Assembly: GCF_001522545.3 (NCBI RefSeq)
Contig: NC_031769.1
Span: forward strand, 72,117,756-72,181,755
DNA from: Parus major
Taxonomy: Eukaryota > Chordata > Aves > Passeriformes > Paridae
DNA length: 64,000 nt
Direction: 5' to 3'
The position numbers were made by a program, and so were the translations under genes. Below the pieces are notes generated by a model. That model ran no database searches. It had not been told where the DNA came from and worked only from the letters and a program-made list of their open reading frames with translations. This document shows positions 1-12,338 of this stretch, in pieces (the stretch's first letter is position 1; the number at the start of each line of letters is the position of its first letter).

Positions 1-3000
1 TTTTTAAAATAATAAAATAGCAGAATAATACCAAAATAGGACATTTTTATAACTACTTTAGTATTTGTATTTATTCATGTATCTTATTTTCTTTTAACAA
101 AATGTGCCAAAAGTAAAAAAAATAATGAAATAAGGTCTTGAACAACAGCTTCTGTTTACATTTTTAAAATCATAAATAAAATTCACAGTCCAAGAACATT
201 ACACAGTCTTGTGAGATGAAACTGGATCTCAAAGAGACAAATTTTTGTCCATAGTAAAAGTAGTGGTTTTATTAACAACTTCTAGCTTTAAAAAATATTT
301 AATGATAAAGTAACTTTCTCCTTCATCTTCACCTTATCCAATCTTATGTCTACAAAAAAATTGTAGTATATGTGTATAATCAAATCTAAGGGAAATTCAT
401 TAAAGAAGTAGAATGTTCCCAAAAATTCTGAAGGTTGCATGAAATTAAAATTATTTTTATTATTTTTCAATTGACAGTCTTAATATTCAGTTCATGTTTC
501 ACTATGGATAGTTATTTAAAAGTCTATGTAAATGGATTTACTTTTTGCAAGAAATATATTATTATAAGACCTTAATCATATTTAATTTCACATGTTGGTT
601 ATGTTAAATTGCTATATAAGTAATTATATTTCATTAATATATTATAGCTATTACAATTATTAATTTAAATAATTGGGGGTGATGATAAAGCAATATACAC
701 CATTTACCCAGTTCTTTACATGGGAAGTAAAAAAATCCACAACAGCAAAAATCCTGTTGAACTAGAGAAGATAACAACTTTTCTACTTTATTTCTTTACT
801 GGTAAGTTTTTCCAGTAAAAGCTACTCTTGCTGTGCTTGAGAAAAATCTCAAGAGAAATAGAACATATATAATTCCAAAAGACTGTCTCTCCTATCCCTG
901 TGTAGACAAGAGGGATAAGTGAATTACGTTACAGAAGGCTGATAAAAGCTTCCATAAAAGTTATTGCAATATAACCAATAAACCCTCAGAAAGAAGAATT
1001 AATAGTAGAGAGGATTAGACACGTTTTGAATGGAGCACATAGCAGACTTACTGTCTTGATACCTATTTTATTCTGGTCTCTGTGTGGGATACAGAAGAAA
1101 CAACATTCCTTTGCTTGCAGTGGAAGACCAACAGACACAAATCTCTTTTCATTTGTCAATACAGAATATCCTTTGTTTGCAAATATATTCTTCAAGTTCA
1201 GAACTACCAGACAAAGCAGATAGGAGCTTCTCATCAAAGGGACATGTAATCATCCTCAAGAAAACAACTTTACATTTTAAAACACAGAGTGTGACAGACA
1301 GAAAACAAATGCACATTAAAAAATTTCAGTCTTTCAGTGAATTGAGTGAGGCATGTCTTAGATTATTTAGAAATGCTGAACATATTTGGTTGAGTAGAGA
1401 AGAGGAAATACTTAAAAATTAAATTATAAAAAAAATAAATCCAGAAACAGAGCAAAGAACAGAAAACAAACCCCAACAAATCAAACCCAGAAAAAAAAAT
1501 CCAGAGTGGAGAAAGCATGCCCAAAGTAGAATAACTAAGGGTGTTTTTAAAGAGCCAACCAAAACTACATTTTTGAAAGAGAAGATGGAATGATATTATG
1601 AGAGCAAAAGGCTGGTCTGCAGCCTCTTAGCTATAAAATGAAAGAAAAAACAGCAACACTCTTTCCTTTGACAACATTGTCATGCTTGAAGAACTCAATT
1701 TCCAAGTGCAATGCCTGGTAGGAAGAAGCTTTCAAGCAATTCTAAATATAAAGAAAAGTTTAAGGATGTAGTTGATACTTCATTAGGCTTTAATTGTGCA
1801 CACATTATTACAATTGATGACAATTCCTCAAGATGAAAGAAGGTGAGAGGAGGTGAGAGTCAGCTTCTGAACAGGGGTTTCAGATGGGAAATAGAAGATC
1901 TATGGTGAATTTCTAAGTGCACATACTCTCTTGGGTCTACCAAAATTCTGTGCCTCGAGAATATTAAGGGAAGAGTAGGTATATGGTTCCTGGATAATAT
2001 AATGATAGAGGAAGCAATGTTTGTGAGATTTTATGGAGTGTATTCCACCTTGTAAGAGAATGTAGGCATTAGTTTTAGATTTATGGAATAAAAGTGAAGG
2101 GATATTTTTTACAGGATGATGAAGCAAACAGATACCTCCTTTTCAGGAGGTATCAAGTGGCAAGTATCCTGACTATATAAGATTATTTTAATTCGTGCCT
2201 TACCTTCCCCCTTCTTTCCTTCCTCTGTATTACTTTCATAATGTGAAATTATCCTTCAGTCTTCTAAAAAAAAAAAAATGAAAAAAAATCTCTGTAGAAG
2301 TTGTAGGAACCACTCCTCACACTGAAGTGTAGTTCAGAAAATCATGACAAATTGAATAAATTCTGGTTAGAAATATTGTTCTTTTGGTATATGCAATGTA
2401 ACTTTAGAACATTTTGTAATGGATTTTATGGAATCACCTTTCTCAGAGGATTGGAAAGGTGGGATATCTTTCTCTCAGGAATGATTGAAGTGTTTTCAAT
2501 TTTATCTTTGTCTTTGGACAGATTATTTTTCAAGGTTATCTGATAAGTCTAGAGTTTTGTTTATTTGTTTGTTTAAGATCTACTGCAGAGGGCAAAAATT
2601 AATTGAATTGTATGGAGATAGCAAAGTGCTAGCACAGGAATTGCTTTTACACTGTTTTTGTCACTGTGTTTCCAGATACAGTTGTATTGCATGTAGATAA
2701 ACTTTCAATTACCATTAAATAAAAGGGAAAAAATCTGCAGACTTTTAAAAATAATCTAGAATATCATGAAGGAAAACTATATAGAGAGACAGTGGTAAGC
2801 AAAGACAGTTGTGTAATACTTTCTAACAGTATGAATAAACTTAAAGAATTTCAAAGTAGAGGAAAAAATACTCCACTTATGCCTGTACTTATTAAACATC
2901 CTTACCAAACCTCATTAAAAAGAAAAAAAATTAAAGAACTGCAAAGTGTTAATCTAACCACAGAGTAGAGGAAAAAAAAGAATAAAGTGCTACTTTGGAG

Positions 3001-4150
3001 GCTTTGTAATCTCTTTAAAGGTCATAAAGATATGAAATTCAGTAAGTCACATGTACCCAGTAGTGATGTACTGAAGATCCCATAAGGAAAAGAATTAAAA
3101 ATGAAAACTCTGGTTTGTGTCTTTAAAAGGAGTTAAAAAGATTTTAAGTGTGATTATTTCCTAGTATTTACATATGATGTTCAATTATTAGCTGTAGAGT
3201 CCTCAAAGCATAACTAAAATTACCTCTTGAATTTAAGTACTTGTAGATACAAACAGATGTGTTAAATATCTGGACAGGATTTCACTCTCATTTGCAATTA
3301 TCTTGCTGTAACAAGATTAACGATTTATAAATTCTTATCAAGTAAGCAAAAAAAAATCAAAATCCCATTGAGACTTTGATAATAGCTGTATCAATGAAAT
3401 GTAATTAAACTATTTTTTAGTAAAAAAATATTTTCTGAGTTTGACTTGATCTATCAAAATGGCAAGATAAACTGAATATGGAAATATATTTGATTTTTTT
3501 AAAAAGTAGTAATAAGCACTATGGATTTAGGTTGCCAGTTTTCTGTTTTAGGAATACCTAAAAATCACTATAGATGAAGTAGTTGTTGGTCAGTTAACTG
3601 TTTCCTTTAGACACAAATACATTTATATTGTGTCATTTTTTTATACTTATATATTAAATTGATACACTTCTGAGGTTGCCGAGAGTATTTTTTATTATTA
3701 TTTTTTAAAAAATCAAATATTTTGAAATATTGCTGAATTTAATTTACTTTCTTTTTTTTTCTAATCGTTTTCTTTTTTTTTTTTTTCCTCTATAACACCA
3801 TTCTGTGCTGAGAAATTGCAGGTTTTTCCAGTTTCAGTAATTTATTTGGAACTGGTCAGTACTCATCACAAATCATTTATCTGTGCTCTGTGTTAAGGGT
3901 GTTGATGACCACAGTTGGTTCAGAGTGAACTCTGCATCCTCATTTATCATAAAATGCATCAGCAAAAAGGAAACAACTTCCAGATGAGGCAAAAGTTTAT
4001 TTTCTTCTATTCAAGGTGATTACTTTCCTCACAGCCTACCAAAGGTCTTCATGGGCTGATATAAACCAGTGTAAACCAGGCACTGTGGCTGTCCTGCCTT
4101 GTGAGTAAAGATATCTTTGACCTCAAGAAACATCTGTTACAGGGAACTAT
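1..4150. other. Unique AT-rich non-coding DNA, no gene seen
   Basis: Only short stop-limited frames are present, none resembling a known protein. I see no repeat family that I recognise. Simple tracts include an A-run at 2266-2288, interrupted by one TG, and a T-rich tract at 3749-3789. It could be intergenic or intronic; the sequence does not decide. Confidence 0.7.
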
Positions 4151-4330
4151 TGTGGTTAAACCCCAGCCAGCATCTAAGTACCACACAGCTGTTTGCTCAC
4201 TGCCCCCTCCCAGTGAAACAGGGAGGAGAAGAAAAGAAGTTTGCATTTTTAATCAAAAGTGAAAGGGAGAAGGACTGTTCTTCATTCACCATTATTTTTA
4301 ATTTATTCTTTAACAGTTTAATAGTTTAAG
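4151..4330 (-). mobile_element. ERV LTR fragment (R-U5 end), reverse orientation
   Basis: Read on the minus strand, this is the 3' part of an avian LTR. It ends in AACCACA at 4151 and has a conserved U5 stretch around 4160-4215. Further into the LTR is a TATTAAACTGTT block near 4310-4325, which matches the polyadenylation/R region of this family. The same family is seen at 41156-41717 (-) and 10955-11335 (+). The U3 part is missing or too decayed to follow past about 4330, so this is a truncated solo-LTR remnant. I assign it from memory of the avian LTR family, supported by the internal copies; the right boundary is approximate. Confidence 0.7.
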
Positions 4331-4863
4331 CCTGCAGTCTAATTCATGTGTGCCATTACAACGGTTTGATTTCATCTTAGTTCATTTTGGCTTTGATAGG
4401 TGCAATGCTGGCTCATTTATTCCTGTAGGAACAGCTGTCCTCTGGAAGACTGCAAGTGATGTATGAATTCATGAGAAGGGTGTCATGATTGTCCCTGATG
4501 GCCTAAGAGTGGAATTTAGATCTGTTCCAGGTATTCCCAAAAGATCTATGAAATTTATCAAAAACTTCAGAAACAGTATAAAGAAAAAAGTATTATGTAT
4601 TCTTTTATCTGGGATATGGAAGTTACTTCTCTGAGTGATGGCAGCTGAACTACAGCACTAGAGCAGAAAAACAGAACTCTTTTTTAACACCTATATAAGG
4701 TCATGTGAACATCATCTCATGAACTGTTTTTTTGTTGTTGTTTTTTTGGGGTTTTTTTTTAGTTAGTTTGTGGTTTGATGGGGCTTTGTTTGTCTTTCTT
4801 AGGTCATATTTTGAAATAGAAGGAATAGACAGATTGTTCTCTTACTTTGTCAGTGGTGACATA
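4331..4863. other. Non-coding DNA, nothing recognised
   Basis: AT-rich sequence with a T/G-rich stretch around 4725-4795. No open frame of note and no recognised repeat. Part of it could be the decayed U3 of the neighbouring LTR fragment, but I cannot show that. Confidence 0.5.
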
Positions 4864-4984
4864 AGGCCAGGTTAGGTGGGGCTCTCAGCAGCCTGACCTA
4901 GTGAGAGATGTCCCTGCCCATGGCAGAGGGGTTGGCACTAAATTAAATTTATGGTCCCTTCCAACCAAATCCATTCTATGATTA
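4864..4984 (+). mobile_element. CR1 LINE 3' end, severely truncated
   Basis: About 120 bases match the end of CR1: the block starting GGCCAGGTTAGGTGGGGCTC, then TGTCCCTGCCCATGGCAG, then GGTCCCTTCCAACC, closing with CCATTCTATGATTAAT. This is the sense-strand 3' untranslated end with one tail unit. Truncation at the 5' end is normal for CR1, which copies itself from the 3' end by target-primed reverse transcription and often stops early. No coding sequence is kept. Confidence 0.9.
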
Positions 4985-7130
4985 ATATTAAACTTTAGAT
5001 CAGATAGCATGAGACCAGAAAGAGAAGCTTTTAGGACTAGATGGAGTTACAATACTTCTTACACTACTGTTGTTGATTTTAGGAAAGCTGTGAAGACTGT
5101 ACAGATATTTTTCAAAGTGTAAAAGAAGATAAAATTAATTGCAATCTGCTTCCCCATTTTTGGACTTATGTCAGCAGTGGTGTTGTAAATAAAAAATAAT
5201 CCTGAAATTAAAGCATTTAAGTATGTGCTAGACTTCAGACTCCTGGCTAAAATAATGATTAAATCATGATATAACTGAGTATGTGCTTAAGGAAGTTCCC
5301 TGTGCAATGATAAGATGCAACCACAGTGATAACTATTCAGAGGGAAATACAGACAAGCACAGTAGGTTTGGATTTGGTTGGAGGTTTTTTCCATTAAAAG
5401 TGACGTCTATAAGTTCTCTATTTCAAGTTGCTTATTAACATTGATACATTTAATGAAAATATATCAAAACTACAACTGGATTTTCATAGTCATGTGGTTG
5501 AAATTCATAAATCTATATAGGCAAATTTATGTTCCAAAATGTCTACTTTTTAACATCTTTTAGCACCTTTGTGAGTCTGACTTCAGATAGGTAATGATCT
5601 ATAATGAAAATATGCAGTCTTAGCATATTTGATGAAAGTGTTTGTTCATTTGAAAGTCCTGTTTCATGTGTTTTGTGCCTGAAACTGGATATAACCCATT
5701 TTCTATTTTATGTCTTTTTTTATAAAAATAATTAGCATTACAAAGGAAGAAACCACTCAGTCATCAAGATGTTCCTCATGAATGTTTTAATTTCACAGGA
5801 TAACACTTCTCTTTGGAAAAGAATTCTTCAATAATACTTCAATTAAGTTGAAGACTGCAACTAGGAAAAGTTCCATTTTTATACAAGAAGACCGAACTGC
5901 AATTTAGACTTTTTCATTATTGATCATGCTGTGTTATCTTGAGAGTTTGTTCTGTGTAGCTTGAAAGTGTACCAGCATTAATTTTTTTTCCATTTGTTTC
6001 CATGGCTGATACAATGTCATTGTGGTTCAAAAAGCTCTGCTCCATCTTCCTTTAATACATCTTTAAAAAATGCTTGACTATTTTAAATAGATTTGATATT
6101 ATATACTTTTCTTATCTGCCAAAACTTTGTGCGCTAGTGAAAATGTATTTTAATGACAATACAGAACTGATTGAGTTTGATTTTTAATATTTGGGTAGGA
6201 AAAAAGACAGAAGAATAATATTTTCCCTCTTTTGAGTCAATGAACTGGGCACTGAAAAAACTGCAGAATACCCTTAACGCCCACTGAAGGAACTGTGAGA
6301 TAAGACTGCTTAATCCCACAGGAAAAACTAATAGTCATCAACTAGATTGTTCTCACCCCTTTCTTAAGATTTCTTCCCATATAAATTAGTGCTCAATGAA
6401 CATGAATCTTCTTCTGGCATTTCTGAGCCCACATCTTCAAAATTTTTAAAATAAATTCTCTTTTACTTCCCTAGAATAATGTAAAATAAAACAACCATGT
6501 TCTGATTAAAAAAAATTAAAATCTAGTATTTTTAAATTCAGAAAAGTATTATTCCTTGCATTTATAGGACATTCAGTCTTCAGGTAGGCTTTGAATGGAT
6601 TGTTTAAAATACTTTTTTCTTTGTTCTACTGTATTTCTTTTTATAACTGTTTTATCCAATCAAGTATTATCAATCTAGTTAATGGGCTTTCTAGTGTAGT
6701 GAGCTGCAATAATACTTATGAGGACCTGTATAGGTGTCAGACACTTTCTCATTGTATGACATTTTCCTATGTTTGTTCTGTTTGCAGGGACAGGAATACT
6801 GACAGGTAAGTGCAGTTATTCCCAGCTTTATAAAGAAGTATGGGTTGGGGTTTTTTGGGTTGTTTTTTTTTTGTTTGTTTGTTTTTGCTTTTGTTTTCTT
6901 TTGTAAGTGAAGAGCATGAGTTTCTCTAATCTTCATTGGGATTTGATAAATTAAAATCATTGGGAACACTGTAATTTGTTTTCCTTTACTGCTTCAATTA
7001 ATTTCCTTTTTATATTGCAGATGCACATATTTGTTTCTAAGATGATGATAGTGTACTGTGTAAGGAGAGAAGACAGATTCAGAGGAGCGCTCATGAGGGG
7101 AAAAAAAAAAATGAAAGAGGGAATGGATAT
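4985..7130. other. Unique AT-rich non-coding DNA
   Basis: No gene or recognised element. A T/G-rich low-complexity stretch lies at 6846-6902 (runs of T with TTTG units). Frames here are short and resemble nothing known. Confidence 0.65.
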
Positions 7131-8017
7131 TGGGTTTGCATGGGCAGGTTTTGGTAGTGGAGAGGACTACAGGGATCACTTCTCTCAGAAGCTGCCAGAA
7201 ACTTCCCCCATGTCCAGTACAGTCAATGCTGGCCAGCTCCAGGACAGATCTGTAAGTGACCCAGACAAGACAATCAGAAATGGTGGTAATGCTCTGTGAT
7301 AACATATTTAAGGAAAAAAAAATAAATATTGTGCAGATGTAATTGTATCCAGAGAAAAGGGGGGTGAGAATATGTGAGGAGCATCCATGTAGACATGAAG
7401 GTGAGTGCAGACAGAAGGAGAGAAGGTGTCCTGATGCTGGAGTTGAGATTCTCCTGCAGCCTGTGGTGCAGACCATGGTGAGGCAGCTGTGCCCCTCAGC
7501 CCATGGAGGAACATGGGGTTGCAGAGACCCATCTACTGTTCATGAAGAAGACCCACACAGGAGCAGATGGATGCTTGAGAGGAGGCTGTGAATACATGGG
7601 GAACCCAGGCTGGAGCAAGCTCCTGGGAGGGACCTGCAAATCCATGGAGCAGGTTTCCTGGTAGGAATTGTGTCCCCATGGGAGACCCACACTGGAACAG
7701 CCTGGAGAAGTTCATGGAGAACTGTCTCGTGTGGGAGGGACATCACACTGGAGCAGGAGAAGGACTGTCCATGAGCAGCAGTGTTCTTAAGCTATTACCT
7801 CTCAGTATCCTGCTCTGATTTTGTTTGTAACAAATTTGATTAATGTCTCTAATTTGTGTCTGTTTTGCCTGTGATGGTATTTGGTGAGTGGTCATTATTT
7901 CTCGTGGTCATTATTTCAACTCATGACCACTTTGTTGCATTTTCTCTCTCCTGTCCAGCTGAGGAGGGCAGTGAGAAAGAGGCTTTGGTGGCATCCAGCC
8001 AGGGTCAAAACACTGCA
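7131..8017 (+). mobile_element. ERV LTR (ERVL-like avian family), plus orientation, nearly full length
   Basis: About 887 bases from TGGGTTTGCATGG to ACTGCA. The U3 part has CAGAAGCTGCCAGAAACTTC and a TATA-like AACATATTTAAG near 7300. It is followed by degenerate GAGCAGG-type repeats that cover roughly 7440-7760. The usual AATAAA appears degraded, with AACAAA near 7829. U5 ends with GTCCAGCTGAGGAGGGCAG and GGCTTTGGTGG. A second copy lies inverted at 12056-12338. A primer-binding site follows directly (8024-8041), so this was the 5' LTR of a provirus rather than an ordinary solo LTR. The class name is from memory of avian repeat families; a database match would settle it. Several short open frames inside it are chance products of the repeats. 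Confidence 0.85.
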
Positions 8018-8023
8018 ATTTTT

Positions 8024-8041
8024 TGGTGCCAAAACCTGGGA
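8024..8041 (+). promoter_or_regulatory. Retroviral primer-binding site, tRNA-Phe type
   Basis: TGGTGCCAAAACCTGGGA lies six bases after the LTR end at 8017. It agrees with the complement of the tRNA-Phe 3' end at 16 of 18 positions. Both mismatches are G-to-A or C-to-T changes at CpG sites, as expected from methylation decay. Reverse transcription of the ancestral element would have been primed here. The tRNA comparison is from memory of vertebrate tRNA-Phe, not a search. Confidence 0.75.
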
Positions 8042-8344
8042 AATCATGAGGATTTTGAGAATAAGGATAGTTATCATGGGGGATAACGAGCAAAAAAAGT
8101 ACTGAACAATGTTAGAGTGGAATGATTATGGGGAATTTTGGTTTTATTTTTGGTGAAGGAACAACAGGTAGATTTTGTGAAAATTATGCACTTCCATTTG
8201 GTGGTGTGACGATGTTATTTTGGTTTTTATGGAGGGAGTTTTTCTGTTGTTTTGGTTGGTTGATTTTGTTGATGTGAGTGAAGGTTGTGTGATGACTGTG
8301 GATTTTAATATTAATTCTTAAATATGGGATTTACAGAGAGCGGG
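8042..8344 (+). mobile_element. Possible ERV leader remnant, non-coding
   Basis: This sequence follows the primer-binding site in the position of a retroviral untranslated leader. It is rich in G and T on the plus strand and has many stops in all frames. No gag-like sequence can be recognised. It may be true leader or deletion-joined flanking DNA. Confidence 0.4.
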
Positions 8345-8431
8345 GGTGGAAGCCCTCTCTCCTACTCCTCACCTCCCAGCAGTGCAGGCTGTTATGGGAA
8401 AATGAGCTCCATCTCAGCCAGACCCAATACA
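8345..8431 (-). mobile_element. LTR start-like segment, reverse orientation
   Basis: Read on the minus strand from 8431, the sequence begins TGTATTGGGTCTGGCTGAGA and continues with GGAGCTCATTTTCCC. This resembles the 5' end of the avian LTR family that begins TGTCCTGG and is followed by a GGGATAGAGTTAATTTTC-type block. The match fades toward 8345. It may be a truncated second LTR inserted beside the 7131 element, or the far end of the same deleted provirus. Confidence 0.5.
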
Positions 8432-8439
8432 AAGGATAT

Positions 8440-10954
8440 TCTGTGATGGACAAGAAATACCATAGTTTCAAAGCCTAGCACAATTGGATTAAAGTGAATG
8501 CATTTGAAAGATACCATTGTTCCTGGCAGAAAGAAAGAGTGAGCAGTAAGAGTATTTTTTTTCAAAAAACATCAATGAAAAACCTAACCATTAACTATTT
8601 TACCATGTATTTACAAATCAATTAATAGTTAAATTGACCAAAAAATACTTTATGAGAAAAATAACCTAGATCAGTTTAAGAGAAGTGAACACAAAATCAG
8701 ACATCAAATGATATTAAAAAAAATAACTCCACATAGTAGACAGTTCTTCTGTAGAGCTATTTTAAGTTAGTACATAGCATACCCTTTGGATGCTTTGTGG
8801 GAGCTATTTCTCTCATTTTATTTTTAAAACTGCACTAATTATCTGAGAAAATCTAATGTAGCAAAGCCTGACTTAATAAACATAATTATTATCTTTCCTC
8901 ACTTTGCATCATTTCAGGAGTCTTGAGAGTAACAAACACATCAGAAAATCAATTTGTTCTCCTATAGTCTGTCTCAAAACATATTAATACATGTATAGAT
9001 ACTGTTCCTTTACATCAGAGGAAAATATTACCTTTGTAATTTTCCTTGTCATTGAGAATATTGTTTTACAGACCGAACACAAAGGGAAACAAATCCTCCT
9101 GATTCCAAAGACTGAAATCCAGACACTGAAAAATGAAACATTTGGTTTAGTAGCCTTATTTTAAGAGTTGGTCAGGCTATTAAAAAGTCAATTAATCTGA
9201 AGTCCTTCAAAGATTAGATACTGAAAAAAATCTAGGGAAAAATCCTAAAATACCTGCACGCATTCACACATTCCTCCCACTCAAGTCAACACTGGTCTTC
9301 AAACAGAGTCTGCTTCCTAAGAAATGTCTATGACATTGCAAAATCCTTCTTCAAAAAATTGTCATGAACCATACTGATAATTCCAGATCTATATGTAAAC
9401 ATAGAGAAAAAAATAGATGTATTATCCCCTAAGAATCCCCTTAAGTTATTGATATTATACAACTAATGCCTAAAGAAAAAGTAACTATTATTAATTTCTT
9501 TCTTTTTGCAAGGATACTACAAATATTACTTACTTGATCCAGAGTGCAACATCCAATTACTAAGCACTGAAAGTATAGAAATAAAACAGATTATTTTTGG
9601 AATTAATTATTTAACTAGAGGATTTATATAATTTTACACTACTTTTATTCTTTCTATCTAGTCCAGCTATTTTCAGCTTACTCAAACACATAGTCTAGTA
9701 TAGGCAGAAATAAGAGACATTCATATTGAAAGAATTGCACCATATAGAAAGGATTACATAACAAATATTTTTGTCTAACATCAGTTGAAATATTTGGAAT
9801 TTATATTATATTGAAGACTTTTTTCTCTTCATCTGGATTTAAGAAATTATGTATTTACAATATGAAGTTTAAAAAAATAATTGAAACTGATATTTTGAAA
9901 ATTATTTCAGTTTTACATAGATATAATTTTTAACCTCATAAATGTTGAGGGTTTTTTGTCTGTATTTTGATATTCACCCTGATATAGTGAACAAAGTGTG
10001 GACCTGAGCTGATACAAATTTTACATGGATTTTCTTAGTTTTGCCCTTTTCCTCATAATGAAACTACATAAAAAGGTGAAAAAAAAAAGCTAAGAATCTA
10101 ATGCAGACTTGTTAAACCATTCTTCTTCACAGGCAAAAGAAAGAAAAAAGCAAAAGACATTAAAAATAAAACATTAAGATTTACATTTATGATATTAATT
10201 TTGCTTTGTTGTGTTTTTTTTTTTCTTTTTTATAATACTATTAGGCATTAAAACTACAATGAACAATTTGATGTTATTGTAGAGGGAGCTCATTTTTACT
10301 CTAATATTCAGTCTAGTTCTGAAGATCTCTTATTACTGGTTAGAATTTATTTAACTAATTATTCTAAGTAAGTACTGTGTATTGAAAGGAACAGAAGGTC
10401 TGCAGACATGAGTATAATGCAAACTCAGAATCTTATGTTGCACCTATTTTGTTTTGATTTTTTTCTTTCTAAGTACAGAGCTCAGGTCCACTCTATTTTC
10501 TGTAGCCTTCTTCTGTTATTCTTCTTGTCATATTTCCCCTGGAACTTTATGTAGTCTTTCCCATTCAGCAGAAATTATTCCAGACACATCATATGGAACT
10601 ATACTCTTTCAAATCATCATCTCTTCTTTTCCTTGTAAGTTCTGGGCAAAGAAGCTACATCATTTAACATCTGGACTTGTCTCTTCATTTGTGACTATGT
10701 ATCCTTTCGGTGTCAGTAGTGTCTTGATTTACCATCATTCACACACCACATCTCCTACTGGTGGTCTCTCTAAAAGTTAGCACCAGTTCTTGTTCTGTTT
10801 CCAATGGCAATTTTGCAGTCATAGTGCTCCCAGGTTAGACACTTCCATTGTCTTAGTGAGAGTCCATATTAGAAAAACTTTCCAAAAGCATTTCCTTGAA
10901 TTATGAGATTAAAATCATGAGATACTAAAGCATTCTGGTAAAACCTACTATTCT
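8440..10954. other. Unique AT-rich non-coding DNA
   Basis: No recognised gene or element. Open frames are at most about 108 codons (10454-10780, plus) with no family resemblance. Poly-T runs occur near 10216-10232. Confidence 0.6.
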
Positions 10955-11335
10955 GTACAGTTTGGGGTGTATTGTTCCATCCTCCGAACTGGTCAAAGGG
11001 ATGTTCCATACCATATAATGCCTGCTCAGAGCTGAAAGCTAAGAGAAAGGAGGACTGGGAGGAACATTTGTTATTATAACTTTTATCTTCTGAAGCAATT
11101 GTAAGGTGTATTGAAATCCTACTTCCCAGGAAGTGGCTGGACATTGTTGGTGGGATGTAAAGATTAATCTTTTGTTTTCCTTTGCACACAGCCTTTGCTT
11201 TTGCTTTATTAAAGTACTTTAATTTTGAATGCTGTTCTTTTCCATCTTATTTTCTCCTCTCTCAGTCCTGTTGAGGAAGGGGTGAAGCAACAGCTTGCTA
11301 GGCACCTGACTTTCAGCCGTGGTCAACCCACCACA
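10955..11335 (+). mobile_element. ERV LTR, plus orientation, 5' part missing
   Basis: The segment carries GGTCAAAGGGATGTTCCATA near 10990 (a U3 block of a common avian LTR), then CTTCCCAGGAAGTGGCTGG at 11122, TATTAAAGTACTTTAA near 11207-11223 in the R region, and a U5 end GGTCAACCCACCACA at 11335. The block at 11122-11144 matches the inverted copy at 41329-41351 in 22 of 23 positions, which ties these two LTRs to one family. I could not find the TG start or a target duplication, so the left limit is approximate. Confidence 0.8.
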
Positions 11336-12055
11336 TTATCACACTTGGTTTTCCCTTGGTCGATTGACCATTCCCATAACAATTTGCCACTAATATTGCT
11401 GCAAAATTTCTAAATTTTGTTGGGCTTTGGTTCTTGATACTGGCTCCAAATGAAGTAACTTAAGCCTATGGTAGAAGTTTGCTAAAAAAAGAAAGTGTGG
11501 TAAACATGCATTTCCTCCTTCTAAATAATAGCATGGTAAAACTAAGTTTTTTGACATTACGTGAGCTTCTCGGTTATTAGTGTCTGAATAAATATTTGTT
11601 TTCTCTTCAGCACCAGTAGGTTATTAATTACACTCATCAATTGTTGTGGGAATCAGGGAAATAACATTATCCCCATGAGCCCTTGTCACTCACTGTGAAT
11701 GGAAGGTCATGTCAAGGCACACTGTAAGACAATGCAGAATTTCCACCTGTGAGACACGATTATTCCACCAGAGCTCGAAGTATCTTACGGGATGCAGGAA
11801 TTTTGTTTGTTTCCTTGTTCTTCATAGCTGAAAAACCCTGAAACTTCTCTCAAAGGTATGTGGAACTTATGTTTTGTCAATAAATAACTTGTGTTCATTC
11901 GAAAGAGTGTAAGATACATTGTAGAGCTGATTCATCTGGGATACTGTTCAAAAGAACATACATTGTAAAGCTATTCACACAAATATTATTTGGGTTAAAA
12001 ATACCAGTTTACCTGAGGGAATACACCTTCAGAATGAAAGGTAGACTTAGATTAG
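11336..12055. other. Non-coding DNA between two LTRs
   Basis: Nothing recognised. The first part (to about 11450) directly follows an LTR end but shows no convincing primer-binding site, so the neighbouring LTR is probably solo or truncated. Confidence 0.5.
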
Positions 12056-12338
12056 TGGTGAGTTGACCCTGGATAGATTACAGGTACCCACCAAAGCCAC
12101 TTCTCTCTGCAACTGGAGCACAATTACATCTGCACCGTAATTCTTTTTTCATTCTTAAATATGTTACCACTGAGGCACGACCACCTTTTCTGATTGGCTC
12201 GTCCTGGGCCAGCAGGGGGTCTGTCCTGGACCTGGTCAGCATTGGGTCTGCTGGACATGGGGGAAGCTTCTGGCAGCTTCTCACAGACACTCAATCCTAG
12301 AGCTCTTCCCACTGCCAAAACCTGCCCATGCAAACCCA
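12056..12338 (-). mobile_element. ERV LTR, minus orientation, internally deleted copy of the 7131 family
   Basis: On the minus strand it starts TGGGTTTGCATGGGCAGG, as the 7131 copy does, and keeps the GAAGCTTCCCCCATGTCCAG block, AACATATTTAAGAATG and GTGCAGATGTAATTG. It then jumps almost directly to the U5 end GGCTTTGGTGGGTACC and GGGTCAACTCACCAC. The two landmarks GTGCAGATGTAATTG and GGCTTTGGTGG are 635 bases apart in the 7131 copy but only 21 apart here. The repeat-rich middle, the polyadenylation region and most of U5 are therefore gone. It cannot work as a normal LTR. No clear flanking duplication was found. Confidence 0.85.

Noticed and set aside
6994..7818. Several overlapping frames on both strands, the longest 160 codons
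   Set aside because: They lie on or across the LTR at 7131-8017, whose degenerate internal repeats give chance open frames. None resembles a retroviral protein.
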